Positions 47,925-60,700 of a stretch of 64,000 bases of DNA are shown here, piece by piece. Every line of letters starts with the position of its first letter. Position 1 is the first letter of the stretch. Under the pieces are notes generated by a model. It made no database searches. It was not told the origin of the DNA and saw nothing but the letters and a program-made list of their open reading frames with translations. This DNA is from Schoenoplectus triqueter (taxonomy: Eukaryota > Streptophyta > Magnoliopsida > Poales > Cyperaceae). The stretch is taken from assembly GCA_964058805.1 (NCBI GenBank), contig CAXKVV010000043.1, positions 474,284-538,283 on the forward strand, given 5' to 3'. A program made the position numbers and the translations under genes.

Positions 47925-48350
47925 CGACCCGACGGGTTAACCCGATCTGACGGATTAACCCATCCTGACTCGATCTGATATGATCCAAAAATAAATGTGT
48001 CGGGTATGAGTTTAATTTTTTTGACCCGAATCGGGTCGGGTTCAGGTCAACCCGACCTAATTAATTATATTTTTTGAAGTATTTTTATGATTTAGTACTA
48101 ATTAGATCTTAAATATACATTAATTTTATACTAATTAAGATTAATTATAAATTAATTAATACTTAATTACTTAAAATTATATAAAAATAATTAATAAATA
48201 TTTAATTATTTTACACGGATCAGGTCGACTCGTGACCCGGTCGGGTTGGATATGGGTCAAGATTTTTTGATCCGAATTTAAACGGATCGGGTCAAAAAAA
48301 TAATAAAATAATGATGATCCGACCTGAACCTCACCCAACCCATTGATAGA
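47925..48350. mobile_element. MITE-like element with GGGTCGGGT-type subterminal repeats
   Basis: Both ends are packed with CCCGACC and GGGTCGGGT words in both orientations (about 47925-48060 and 48215-48340) around an AT-rich core. Dense subterminal repeats of this kind suit a non-autonomous hAT or similar DNA transposon. Further CCGA-rich sequence continues to about 48800 and may be a second, older element. Confidence 0.4.
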
Positions 48351-50837
48351 CATCGTCCTCAAGGGTCGGGCCTAGCAGGCCTACGAGAGGGCCGAGTTTG
48401 ATAAGAGTTTTTAGAGGGCAGAATTTAAAGGGCATCGTCCTCCGGATTCTAAGGGTCGGGTAAGGGTTTGGTATATTTTTTTTACTGATTATGTATTTTT
48501 TTAATTTTAATTGATATTTGTATAAGAATATTAAATTATGTTTTTCTGTTTTGGTATTTCATTTTAATTTTTTATGTTTTGGCATTTTATTTTTATTTTT
48601 TCTATTTTTTGGAGTTTTAAATGTAATTAATATGTAATATAAAAATATTAAAGAAATGATTTGGGAAAAGCCGAAAAGGGTCGAGTTTGATAAGAGTCTG
48701 CTTTTTAAAGATTGAGCCCGACTCTTATCATTAAAAAGGACCGAACCGGACTTGTAAAGGATAAATTTTTTAAAGAGCCAGCCAAATCGAGTTCAAAAAC
48801 TGAGCCCTTATGAACTATCTCTACGGTTTTACCCATTGACACCACCAAGCATCTAAGTTGAAAAAGAACTAGTATAAAATCACGTGGGTAGAAGGAAGGC
48901 ACGTAGGTAGAAAAATCAAAGAGAATTATAGTACCGTTTGTTTTAATCGATGGCTTTGATCTGCCGCGCTGCACGGAAGATTAGGCCTGATGAAGCCTTA
49001 GCAGTTTAGCACTTCATCTTTACCGTTCATTTCCTCTCAGTCTATTAATATCGTCCATTGGATCTCCTTTTTCGCATCTATGTACAAACGGGGTAAGTGC
49101 ATGTTTTGTTTTGTTGTTTCCTATTCTTTATAGTTTGTGCACGTGGTGGTTTACAAATTATCAATATACTAGACCTATTCATCGGTTTCGTCCCGATAAA
49201 ATATATATTAATAATTAAATATTTAAAATAAAAATTTATTTTGAACATAAATATATATTTTTAAAATGTTAAAAATATGTTTAATGATAAGTATTATAAT
49301 TAGCTACGTAATAATTTATTGAAAATAATATAAAGATTTGTATTGTTTTAGTATTTAAATTATATCTTAGAATAACATATCATCTCTTTAAATGAAAAAA
49401 AAAGAAAAATAATATAAGCCATAAGATAAAATAAATAAAGAGAGAGAAATAAAATCAATTTAAAAAAAGCATGAATGACGCGGCATAACTCAAAAGCTTG
49501 AAAACTAACTCTGTTTCTCCATCCCGACTGACAATATCACTTTATCAGTCAGCAACCTGGTGACCTAGAAGATCTTGACGTTTACGATATATACATTAAA
49601 GTAAAATAGCATAAGTTTAAACTCATAGAAGTTTTTTATGAATTTAACTCAAAAAGTACATCAAATATTCTCTAAATTTTGATTTATTAAGCTCATTAAA
49701 TTTTGAATTTTTTGTGTTTTCTAAGTCATTATTTTTAATTTTTGAAAAATCAATTCTAAAAATAATAACAAAATGTTCAATATTTGTACATGATTTTAAA
49801 AAAATTGAAAACAGTGACTTAGAAAATTCGAAACACTCTAAAATTTTTATATCCCATAAGATTTTCATATGAAGGATTTATTGAGCTGATAATTAAAATT
49901 TGAAGATGATATAATTCTTTTTTAGTTAAACTTATGAAAGATCTCTGTATATTTAAGTTCACGCTATCTTTTCCTCTATAAATTATATCCTACTTCAAAA
50001 CAATAACAAAAATTAAAAATATTGTGAAAACTAAAAAAATATCAAAATTATATATTGTCTAATCTATTAGATAAGATATATATGCATCGAATTTAAGCTA
50101 ATTTGAAATTGAATTGAATATTCATTATGAAGTCAGTAAATTAAACTTTAGCATTCAAAATTTCAAATTAATTAGGCTATTTTACATATAGATCTAGTAA
50201 AGAAGTTGAGAGCTAGGAAGGATCTCATATTCTCATTATGTTGTAGCTGTATCGGCTGCAGATCTTCCCTGCATTTTGGAAGGCAGAAGGATAAAATATA
50301 TGCACTCAGGAAATAATAACATCTCCCCTGCATTTTGTGTATATATACGGGGAAGGAACACTTATTTTAACTGCTTGCAATGTAGGTACATTGCTTAGGA
50401 GCAAATTCGTTATATCATGGAAGTACACAACGAGAACTAACTACAACTTTGGATCGACCTGACCTCTACTGTATATATGGTTCCTTGGAGGCTAGAAATC
50501 AGACATTGATTGACACACAATGAAATTCTTATTTAAGAACATCATCAAGACACTTTCAAGTGAATAACCTAGAAGTTGTGCACTTATTATCAATAAACTT
50601 TTATAGGAAATTGGTGAAAGTTAGTACCGAATATAGTTTAATTACATGGATGCGCTAATTAACTCTAGATTGCAAAATTGATTTGGAAGCCAGCATCCCA
50701 GTCCCAGCTGTGGCTTACTATTGGTACAGCATGAGCAACAGAGCAAGATAAAGAATTTCACTATCATGCGAGCTAGCTTGTCTTTTCTTTGGTTTGTTCA
50801 ATTGTCAGGTTTCCTACTCTGCATTATTTACTTCTAT
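48351..50837. other. AT-rich non-coding stretch before the right duplication copy
   Basis: Apart from CCGA-rich repeat-like DNA up to about 48830, nothing is recognised. The junction with the right duplication copy is at about 50838. Confidence 0.45.
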
Positions 50838-51833
50838 GAGGCATTTTCACAAACATGCGTTGTGCACATTGTGTCCTGATAAAATATAACCAGACACTGA
50901 AGTTCATGACAATCCTTCACTGCTGGGTGTTGACACACACGACAGGCCACTAATCTACCCTCTGCTCCGCTCCCAGTAATAAATTGAAACACCAACAGTC
51001 AGTGATTCAGTGTTCCTCTCCAGTCTTCAGTCGCGCCAAATTATTGGATCGCGCCAGAATACCGACCAATGCTGTACTTTTGTCAGTTTTTCGTAATGAT
51101 TGAATTCAATTTGGAAAGGCATTCAATATGCCGACCTAAGATTTGGGCCGGCGAGCAAAACAGCGGCCCCACACAAGGGCCAGCGAACAAAACAACGGCC
51201 TAGGGTATCATATAGTAAATCCGTGACCCCATGGGCCAGGGAATCGTTCATCGGCCAGACGATTTGACTCTGTTCAGATTACCAGCACCAACCAGTTCGG
51301 TAGCAATCAATGCTCATCAATAATTAGTCGATGAGTTTTCTTTAATTTATAAATTATTTTGGTTATATAATTTATGTAAGTATATATTCTTTATGTACTG
51401 AACTCGTGTAAATTATTTTTCTTTATATATTGAACTCATGTAAGTATATATTCTATATAGTTTTATTGTAGGTATCAAAATGCCACCTGTAAGTGTATAT
51501 TTTGGAGGTGAAATAATGTATGGACGATTTGGAGCAGAATACAGTATTGGTCCTCGATTGACATTTTCAATTAATGAATCTACTACTTATGAAGAATTAA
51601 CAAATGATATATATTCTGGATTGCGAGTATCAAAGAGCTAGTATTCTATTGAGATTTATGGCAAAGTGAATGCAGGAATACCAGGTAATTGGTTTTTTTA
51701 ATATAGTGTCAGTTAATGATGAGAGGTCATGGAAATCATTTTACGATACGGTAATCTTCCAAATGGGAATTATTGAATTATATGTTAGTATAAAACCCAT
51801 TCAAAATTTTGAAATAAGGAGCACTATTCTAAT

Positions 51834-53190
51834 ATGGGTCCGTTTGGCAAATCAAGGAATAGTTTTGGAAGAGTGATAGAATAGTGATTTTTGGAAGAGT
51901 GGTAGAATAGTGGTATTCTTGACTATTCGGAAGAGTGAAAATATCGTTTGGCAGTTGTTACTCAGAATAGTTAAAATATGAATAATTATGATACTAATAA
52001 TGATGATGATAATAATAATAATAATAAAATAATAATCATAATAGTAAGATAATAATAATAATAATAAAGTAATAAAAATAATCGTAATAAATAATAATAT
52101 TATAATAGTAATATAATAAAAATATAAATATTATCATAATATAGTAATATAATAATAAAAAATTATGATTACAATCATAATTATATAATCATAATAATAT
52201 AATAATAAAAATATAATCATAATCATAAAAATAATTATAAATAATTATAATTATAATAATATAATAATAAATTAATCATAACTATAATCAACATATAATA
52301 CAACATAATAAAATAATAATAAAGTAATAAAAATAATCATAATAAATAATAATATTATAATAGTAATATAATAAAAATATAAACATAATCATAATATAGT
52401 AATATAATAATAATAAATTATAATTATAATCATAATTATAATAATATAATAATAATAAGTAATCATAATTTTAATAATATAATAATTATAATCATGATAA
52501 TAATAATTATAGTCATAATCATAATAATATAACCATAATCATAATCATAATAATATAATAATAAAAATATAATCATAATGATAAAAACAATTATAAATAA
52601 TTAAAATTATAATAATATAATAATAAATTAATCATCACTATAATCAACATATAATAATATAATACAACATAATAAAATAAGAATAAGTAATAATAATCAT
52701 AATCATAATCATCATAATATAATAATATAATAATAAATAATCTTGATCATAATAATATAATAATTATATTTATATTCATAATATAATAATATAATATTAA
52801 AATTATATTTATAATAATAATAAATAATATAATAATGCTAATGGTAACGATAATATAATAACAATAATGATAATAATAATTTAATAATAATAATATAATG
52901 ATAATAATAATAATAATAATAAATAATCATAATATTAATATAATCATAAATTATAATCATAAATATAATATAATAATATAATAATACTAAATTATAATCA
53001 TAATCATAATATAATATAATAATATAATATAATATAATCAAACAATAATCGCTATTCCGACGAGAGCTACCGGATTAGTACTATTTCGCACTCTTCTACT
53101 TAGTCTAAAATTCGTTTGGCAAATTAATTCGTCGGAATAACTATTCTATTCTAACTTTTTGCTATTCCATTGAGTGCCAAACACTCCCAT
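51834..53190. mobile_element. TIR element with an internal AAT-repeat expansion
   Basis: The ends ATGGGTCCGTTTGGCA and, reversed, ATGGGAGTGTTTGGCA match at 13 of 16 positions. AAT flanks both sides (51831-51833, 53191-53193). Without its core the element would be under 300 bp; the core (51975-53040) is about 1.07 kb of AAT/ATAAT simple repeat. A 3-bp duplication suggests a PIF/Harbinger-like or other MITE, but the class is uncertain. Confidence 0.5.
51975..53040. repeat. Long AAT-type microsatellite block
   Basis: About 1.07 kb made almost only of A and T, with scattered C or G, in AAT, ATAAT and AATCAT units. Internal higher-order repeats occur: a block near 52060-52290 recurs near 52325-52475 and 52550-52680. 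Confidence 0.9.
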
Positions 53191-53644
53191 AATCTAGAAG
53201 TTAATGTCATTCCTTTGATCATGCGGGACCGACATCTACACCGACAAATATTAATTCCTCGATTCCACTAGAAGAAGAAGAAGAGTTTGATGCGGACGAT
53301 CATGAGGATGATGACGAGGATGAGGATGACTCCGATTATGAAATTGGGTCTGATGAAAATGAAGAAAATGAAATTACAGATGAAGAGGACGAAGATAAAG
53401 CTGTTGCATGGGAATTGAGTTTTGGGACGGGAAATTTTATGCCGGCCAGCCTACTTCTTGATATCGCCCTATGGTTTTCCTAGATTTTTAATTATGTTTA
53501 ATTAATTTCTTAATTAAAAAAAATCGGAGTACTCTCTCTCGTTTGAAAGTGGCTGGCAAAAACAGCCTGCTATTTTGTTTTATTGAACCATAAAAGTTAA
53601 AACTTAATTTGTTTTCTTAATACTTCATTAGGTTGTTTTCTAAG

Positions 53645-55235
53645 ATGACTTCACCAACTGGATCTCCATCGCCTAAACGCTCTTCAAATGCATCAATGAA
53701 TTTTCTGCTTTCTCAGAAAAAAAAAATTGATGAACCAAGCAAAGAAGAGGTCGAAAAAGATATCAAAGAAAAGATCCTAGAAGATATCCAAGAGTATATC
53801 AAGCTTGCAGAACAAAGGTACGTCTTCCTTCTATGAATTTTGAATTTTCATTTGTATCCTGGTTAAAAGCTATTATTTTTTTCCAGGCCTAGAATCAAGT
53901 GGAAATATGATTAAAAAATGTTTAGATTTCTTGGTAGATGTAGTAGTGGTTCAAAATCTTTGAAGATGAATAGGAAAGGACCAAATAGATAATTTAAATA
54001 TATAGGAGTGTGTGATATTTCCCTATGATTGCGTGTCACATATAGTTTTAATTTATTCCAATTTGCAAATGTTCATGAGAAATTTCTCTACAAAAGATAC
54101 TTTTTCAGAGGCCCAGATTTATGCATAACATTTATATGCTTTTGCAGGAACAAAAAAATAAAGGTAATGGATGAAAGTACGGATGAAGAAACAGTGGTAG
54201 AGGCAGTTGGTGATGGTATATATTCTAAACCACTGTATTTTTGAGGAAAATCAATTCAATAAAATATGAATTTAACGAAGTTGTAATTTCAAGTTTTCAA
54301 CCTTGACACTGAGCATGACTGCTAAAATTATGTGCTCTAATCTAGTAGTCGAAGAATCTGGATCGAGTGCGGCCTTTCCCGATATTTACAAGGTATATCT
54401 TCAGAATTTGAGGCTTGAACCATCAGCAGCAGATAATCTACGCAATGATATGTGAAATACCTTTTGAAGGATAAGAAATTGATACTGGTTTTGGATCTGG
54501 ATCACACTTTGGTTAACTGAGTTTAAATGATCAGATTACTGAGGAGGAGGAATCCCTACTTGATGAGATTATGATGATAGAAGGTAAAACATGAAACTGT
54601 TTTGCCCAATGAATAAACAATTAGGAAAGTGACACAGCAAATTCGGGGGCATTTTAATATTTCCTAGAAAATTATTATGCAATTCTCATCTTCCCCCATG
54701 TCAAGAACTAACCAAATGATATTGTCCATTCCTTTATTTGCTAGCAAATACTAAAGCAGGTTGAGGCAAACTGAAGCCAAATTTGTTTATAATTATGTGT
54801 ATACCTGTAAATGTTGTTCTGTAATTAACACATAGTTGTGAATTTGATGAAAACTGAAGGAATAAGACTGGGCACACTACATCTACCAGGCACTTAGTAT
54901 TTATTTGGATTTTATGACTGACAGTCCGTTTGTTGCCATCTCTTTTCTTTGACCCAGACCTCTTTCAGGTTGGCAGATCTAGTTACATGCTGACAAAGCT
55001 GCGACCCTATGTTCGCTTCTTCTTGGAGGAGGCCAATGATATGTTTGAAATGTACATATACACAATGGGCGGACAGGATTATGCTGACCAGATTGCAGAG
55101 CTGCTTGACCCTGATGGTATGTATTTCCCCTTTAGGGTTATCAGTGGGTCCGATGGCACCACAAGCAACAAAAAGGCGCTGGATATTGTGTTCGGGCCTG
55201 AGAATGTGGTGATTATTCTTGATGATTCTGAAAAT
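53645..55235 (+). pseudogene. FCP1/CPL4-like CTD phosphatase, right copy, truncated
   Basis: 5' exons 53645-53817 and 54148-about 54222 encode a charged N terminus (SPTGSPSPKRSSNAS, then KEEVEKDIKEKILEDI). Read past a possible donor at 54223 they close as an 89-aa frame ending at 54244. Exon about 54345-54583 matches the DLDHT exon but has a 1-bp loss near 54445 giving an early TGA, and a TCA-to-TGA change after DLDHTLVN. Exon 54958-55235 is intact and reads DPDGMYFPFRVIS, keeping the frame that the left copy lost. The rest, including the BRCT end, is removed by a 2-kb deletion. Assigning the 5' exons to this gene is inference from position. Confidence 0.65.
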
Positions 55236-55606
55236 GTAAGCTCAAATCATCATTTTATTGTATCATTTTGTTAGGAGTAGAAAATTTGGTGCACTTATGA
55301 TGCTTTTGAGTTACTATACCCTGTTCTGCTCACGCACATTTATTTCTTTAGTAGAAGATTTGTAGGCGATTTTCTGATGCCGATTTCTTGGAACTTTGGA
55401 AGTATATCATTTTAGAAAAGACAGTAGGTAAACAAAATACCGTACTTTTATGTGGGCTGGCTGTTTTTTCAATCCATGTTTGTACAGGTTTTCTTCCATC
55501 CTTAAATTAATCCACAAAAGCACAAGTAGTGTGTGTATATATACAAGGTTCGACAGAATAATTACATTGCAAGACAGCATCATAATGCATAAGTTCATCT
55601 TCCTTT

Positions 55607-55632
55607 GACAGCATCATAAATTCATAATGCAT
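55607..55632. other. Deletion scar with templated filler
   Basis: At the point where left 2130-4164 is missing, about 25 bp of filler reads GACAGCATCATAAATTCATA and then ATGCATT. It repeats sequence just upstream (55573-55590, GACAGCATCATAATGCAT). This looks like microhomology-templated end joining. Confidence 0.6.
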
Positions 55633-56261
55633 TAGTTTGTGCTGTACACTCTACTCTAAATTTCTTTTACCGGTTCCTCGATTTTTGTATGTGCCAACTG
55701 CCAAGTAGGAATTGTCACATAGCACAATTGGTTTTGATTTAAATACTATTGTTTAGACTTTAGACAGTGATGGTTTTCAATTTTGTGGTCTGCTGTTGAG
55801 GCATGAGGGATTAGATTGATTATAGCTAATTGGCCTCTAATCCGTAGGAATTAATTATGATCATCAGCTGGCTGATAAAATGAACCTTTAGGGACCAAAT
55901 CACCTGTTAGAGAAAGTCGTATAAAAGAGCCATTGTGTCACTTTGTAATAACATAACATAATAGCAAGCAATAAGAATAATTTTCTGTTCAGTATTCTCT
56001 CTCAAATTCCATAAAATTCAACTGGTCTATATATGTGATTAATCTCAATTCATATCTTTAATTTGTTAGGTTGTCGGCTGTTACTTGCTGGGAAAGGCTT
56101 CAGCTTCTCAGAACCCATGACGCCATGACCTCACTTTATTGTATGTTTAATTGTTCTCGTCACTTCAATTCTCCTAAAAGAATAATTATCACTGTTGAGA
56201 TTCGGTGGCCTGTACAAGTGGTACAATAACAACAACAACAACAACAACAAATCTTCTAATC

Positions 56262-56749
56262 TAGAGGTGCAAACTTATGCAGATAATATCCGACCGTATT
56301 CGGTTTGTATCCATAAAATTAAATATGATGATCCATATTCGAATATCCGGATGGGAAATGGTATGGAAATGATTTTCAATCTTAATTATCTGTATCTAAA
56401 TACTAGATATATAATCTATTATTTAATACATATTATACAAAAATAAATATTATTCACCACTATAATTAAATATATATTATGAATTTTAATGTTTTTTTAA
56501 ATTAGAAATATATGTTTAAATAAAGAATAGTATTAAAAACCTATTTTATTGTACATTTCAATCGATTTTATAAATTTTATGTTTATCTTTGACAATTTAT
56601 ATATATTATCCATATTTGTACTAGAAATTATCTATATTCATATCCGTATCCGGGAATATCCGCATTCGTATTTGTATTTGGAAAATTAAAATCAATACAA
56701 ATACGATTTTGACTACTATCCGACCGTATTCGATCCGTTTGCACCCCTA
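56262..56749. mobile_element. hAT-like non-autonomous element, right copy only
   Basis: The 488-bp insert has TIRs TAGAGGTGCAAAC and, reversed, TAGGGGTGCAAAC. It is flanked by TTCTAATC (56254-56261) and CTTTAATC (56750-56757), an 8-bp duplication with two mismatches; the empty site in the left copy is CTTTAATC near 4777-4784. Subterminal TATCCG words are frequent near both ends. A CAA microsatellite (about 56228-56250) abuts it. It has no coding capacity. Confidence 0.8.
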
Positions 56750-57715
56750 CTTTAATCCCAATTTATTTGGGATAAACTAGAAATGAAACCCAATCTGAAA
56801 TCATAGAGATCAAAGATCTCAAAAATCAACAAAGCTTGTACCAGTAAGTGGTACATTATATAATTATTACTTTATTCTGTCTAGCTTTGCCTGCGCCGTA
56901 TCTAGTTCAGGTTTAAGTTTTATCCCTATTTATCACTTGTCAGGTGGTAATTTCTGATAGTTATAGGTCTAGCAAACAATCTGCTTTTGCAAGTTCAGTT
57001 ATTCCACTGAAAGCCTGAAAGGTATGTTCAATTTCTTGGATTGTTTTAGTACCAATTGTCACAGTTTATATTTTGCACAGGTAAATTTTCTGTTGCACAC
57101 TTCCTGAACTATGTGTTTAGTACATCCTGTGTTTTATCCACTGTGGTATTGTGGGTTAACGGTTTTTTTTTCTTTCTTTTCTAACAGGTTATTTATATTT
57201 AATGTGTCTAATTGGCTAGTTGCATGCTAATTTGGACCAACAGATCACTTATTGATAAGTGAATGCAGGTCCATGTGCCTACTCAGGAGTTGGGAATCAG
57301 GACAGGTTTATTGTGCTGCCATTAGCAAGGATCTATATGCACACCCAAGTTGTCGAGATTGTGTATAAGGTATCTGGTCATATAAATATATGTATATTTA
57401 GTACTATGAAAGAAAAAATTCTAAACAATTAGATTTATGTTTAGAATGTGTACATCAAAGCACACTGTATAGTATAAACAAGCAGCAGTTAATGTAATTA
57501 CTTTTTAGAATGTTCTTACTCATTTAGTGGAAATCAAGGTTTAAGGTCTTGCAACCCAGAATGAATATTTGAACATATTACTACCCAAATTCATAAATTA
57601 GAAGATAATTGAAAAGTACATATTACAATACCATAGATAACCAAGAACTGCTAATCCAATGTTAACTAGTAGAACGTGAATAGTGGAGACCTTAAATTTT
57701 TTTTTTAATCAATTT

Positions 57716-60700
57716 CTATGTTCCCAACTTCATTTGCGCCAAGTTCAACTCCTTGAGAACATCTTTGATAGAAATGCGATCTTTTGGCAACTCTTTGGAG
57801 CACAGAAGCCCACATTGAATGACTGAAATCAAACAGCTATAGACATTTTCAGGTGCAACCATTTTGTCTTGTCCAACAATTCCTGAGAAGAGTTTGGTGT
57901 CGATTATGTCCATGATTTCTTCAGGAAAAGCCATCTCAACATACTTTTGGAGGCTCAAACTATCACCGAATCTTTTATCGGTGGGGCTTACTCCAGTGAA
58001 CATCTCAAGAAGAAGAATGCCGTAGCTGTAAACATCTCCTTCTATTGATGGCCTGCGACCCATACCATACTCTAGACAAAAAAAAATTGTTGTTACTCCA
58101 CCAATTTAGTATGATTCATCTGTTTATTCATATTTGGCATCACGTGATTATGTGTGTATATATAACATGTGTTGTCTGGTTTTTCCAATTATGTAACCAA
58201 TGGTAGAAAATAATGTTAGGTTATATACATAATTCATGAAAAGCACCATAATTTCAGCATCTACGTGGCAGAGTTTGCTATTTGTTTGTTTGAATCTTAA
58301 CTAACAATACAATTTTTTTTTGTTGCCTCCCCTTCAAAAAAAAAAAATACAATTTTTTTGTTCAAATCATCAAATGACATGCTAAGGGAAAAATATCCAT
58401 AATCTCAATTGTACCTGGAGGAATATAGCCAATAGAACCTTTGATTCCACTGGCGATTGTCATTGATTGGGAAAGTATCGTATCAGGTCCGACCAAAATC
58501 CTTGCTAATCCAAAATCACCCACACGTGCAGTCATGTCATCATCCAAAAGTACATTGCTAGGTTTGAGATCACAATGGACAATTGGTGTGGACCCATAAT
58601 AGTGAAGATACTCTAGTGCTGATGCTACATCAGTTGCAATGTCCAACCTCTGGACCAGGGTGAGGCTTTTAAATGTTTCATCTGTGTTCTGATGCAACCA
58701 TGTTGCTAAGTTACCATTTGGTATGAACTCAAAAACCAAAGCCTTGAAATCATTGCCTTGGTGGTCTATGCTTGAGCATAAATTCAACAGTTTGATGAGA
58801 TTCCGATGTCTCACATTTTTCAGTGCCTCACACTCAGAAAAAAAAACTTTTAGTAGCCCCCTGTCTCTCAAGATTTAGCACCTTCACTGCAACGGTTGTC
58901 ACATTATCGAAACTCATGACAGCTTTGTACACTGTACCAAATGCGCCTCTTCCAATTAGATTCTCCGATGAGAAATTTTTAGTGGCTATGAGAAGGTCAT
59001 TGTATGAAACATGATTCAACTCGTGTCTCAATGGTCTATCAGATTGTTGATTATTATGAGGCCTTTTTCGAAAATAATAAATTACCAACAGCCAGATGAC
59101 AATGGACAAACAAATAAAAGAACTAACAATAGAACTTATGAGCACAATTTTTCTTAGAGAATGATGACTCTGTGTCGAAGGTTCTAAAATGCATTGTGGC
59201 AAATGTAATTCAGGTACTCCACCGCAAAGTTTAGGATTTCCTCTTATGTCAATGACACTAATGTTCTTGAAAAATGCCTTCTCTTGGTAGTTCTCCCTCG
59301 AAATTATTGAAAGAAATATTTAGATATTGCAGGTTCATTCTACCAATAAATTCAGGAACTTGACCGGAGAAATAATTGTTTGAGATATCAAGTTGTTGCA
59401 AACCTCTCAAGCTGCTCAAGGTGGATGGAAGAGTCCCTTGGAAAATATTATTATCAAGATAAAGGGCCTGAAGCAATTGACATCCACCAATTGTGCTAGG
59501 AAGCTCTCCAAATAATTTGTTGTTTGAGAAACGAATTGTTTGTAGGTTTTTTAAGTTACCAATTTCGGGTGGCAAGATGCCAGTAAGATAATTGTGTGAC
59601 AAGTCCAAACTGATTGTAAGAGAAAATAGGCTCATGATTTCTTTCGGAATTTTGCCCGTTAGCTTATTATTTGATAAATTTAAGAGCAATAAACCATGCA
59701 TGTTAACTAATTCCGGTGGTATGCTCCCTTCAAATTTATTATCGTTTAGGGATAGCTTGGTCATCTTAGTGAGATTGCCAAAATTTGGTGAAATTTGACC
59801 TGAAATCAAATTATGGGACACATCGAAAAGTTCCAATCTGAAAAGATTCCCGATTTCATCTGAAATGGTGCCACCAAGAAGCATGTGGTTAAGTTCAAAG
59901 TAGTTCAAATTAGAGAGCTTTTGAAGATCTGTTGGTATGGCACCTTTGGTTGGGTTATTAGGCATTGAGAGTTCAACAATACTAGAAAGATTTGCTATGG
60001 AATTTGGTAATACTCCTTGGAGGTGGTTCTGTCCAATATCTAGATATCGTAATGATGTAAAATTGGCCAAAGCATCAATAAAGCTCCAATCACTAGGTGT
60101 CTTAGCCTCTAGTTGATTATCAATGAGACTAAAATAATAAAGGTTTTTTAAGGTTCCTATGGTAGATGGTACAATGCCACTAAAGTGATTTGAATCTAGG
60201 CTAAAGTTCATTAGAGAAGAACAATTGGATATGGATGGTGGGATTTGACCATTGAGCTGATTTTGAAATAGGGCTAAACTTTCCAGATTTGGTAAAGCAT
60301 CACACATATCAGAAGGGAGAGTTCCTTCGAGCTGGTTATCGCTAAGTTGCAAGTAAACCAATGCTGATATATTGTAAAGGGAGTGTGGTATTTCACCTGA
60401 AATGTTGTTACCATGGATGTTAAAATACTGAAGGTTTTGAAGCTTTCCAAGTGTATCGGGGATGAGACCACTTAATCTATTATTAAAAAGACTTATATAT
60501 TCAATATTATTCATATTACTGAAGGCATATGGGATGGTGCCACTCAATTTGTTTTCGTGAAGAAAAATATATGATAAGTTAGTTAGGTTGCCTAATATGG
60601 GTGGGATATGACCAATAAGGCTATTTTGGTGAAGATATAAATGCTGCAGGTTGTTGAGATTACCCAAGGTAGATGGGATTGCCCCACTTAAACTGTTTTG

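Larger units (their letters stand above)
51480..53475 (+). pseudogene. Mutator-like (MuDR-type) transposase N-terminal remnant
   Basis: The frame starts MPPVSVYFGGEIMYG and continues through TTYEELTNDIYSGL, typical of the plant MuDR transposase N terminus. Further text (NAGIPGNWFF, then DERSWKSFYDTVI and MGIIELYVSI) follows the same family. A TAG at 51642-51644 and a 1-bp shift near 51695 break it. A MITE (51834-53190) interrupts it. After the insertion an acidic tract (about 53265-53400, EEEEEFDADDHEDDDEDEDD) matches the acidic linker common before the MuDR catalytic domain. No DDE catalytic region follows. Confidence 0.65.

Noticed and set aside
51975..53040. Array of short repeats that could suggest a CRISPR or satellite with function
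   Set aside because: It is AAT-type simple sequence without regular unique spacers, in plant nuclear DNA.
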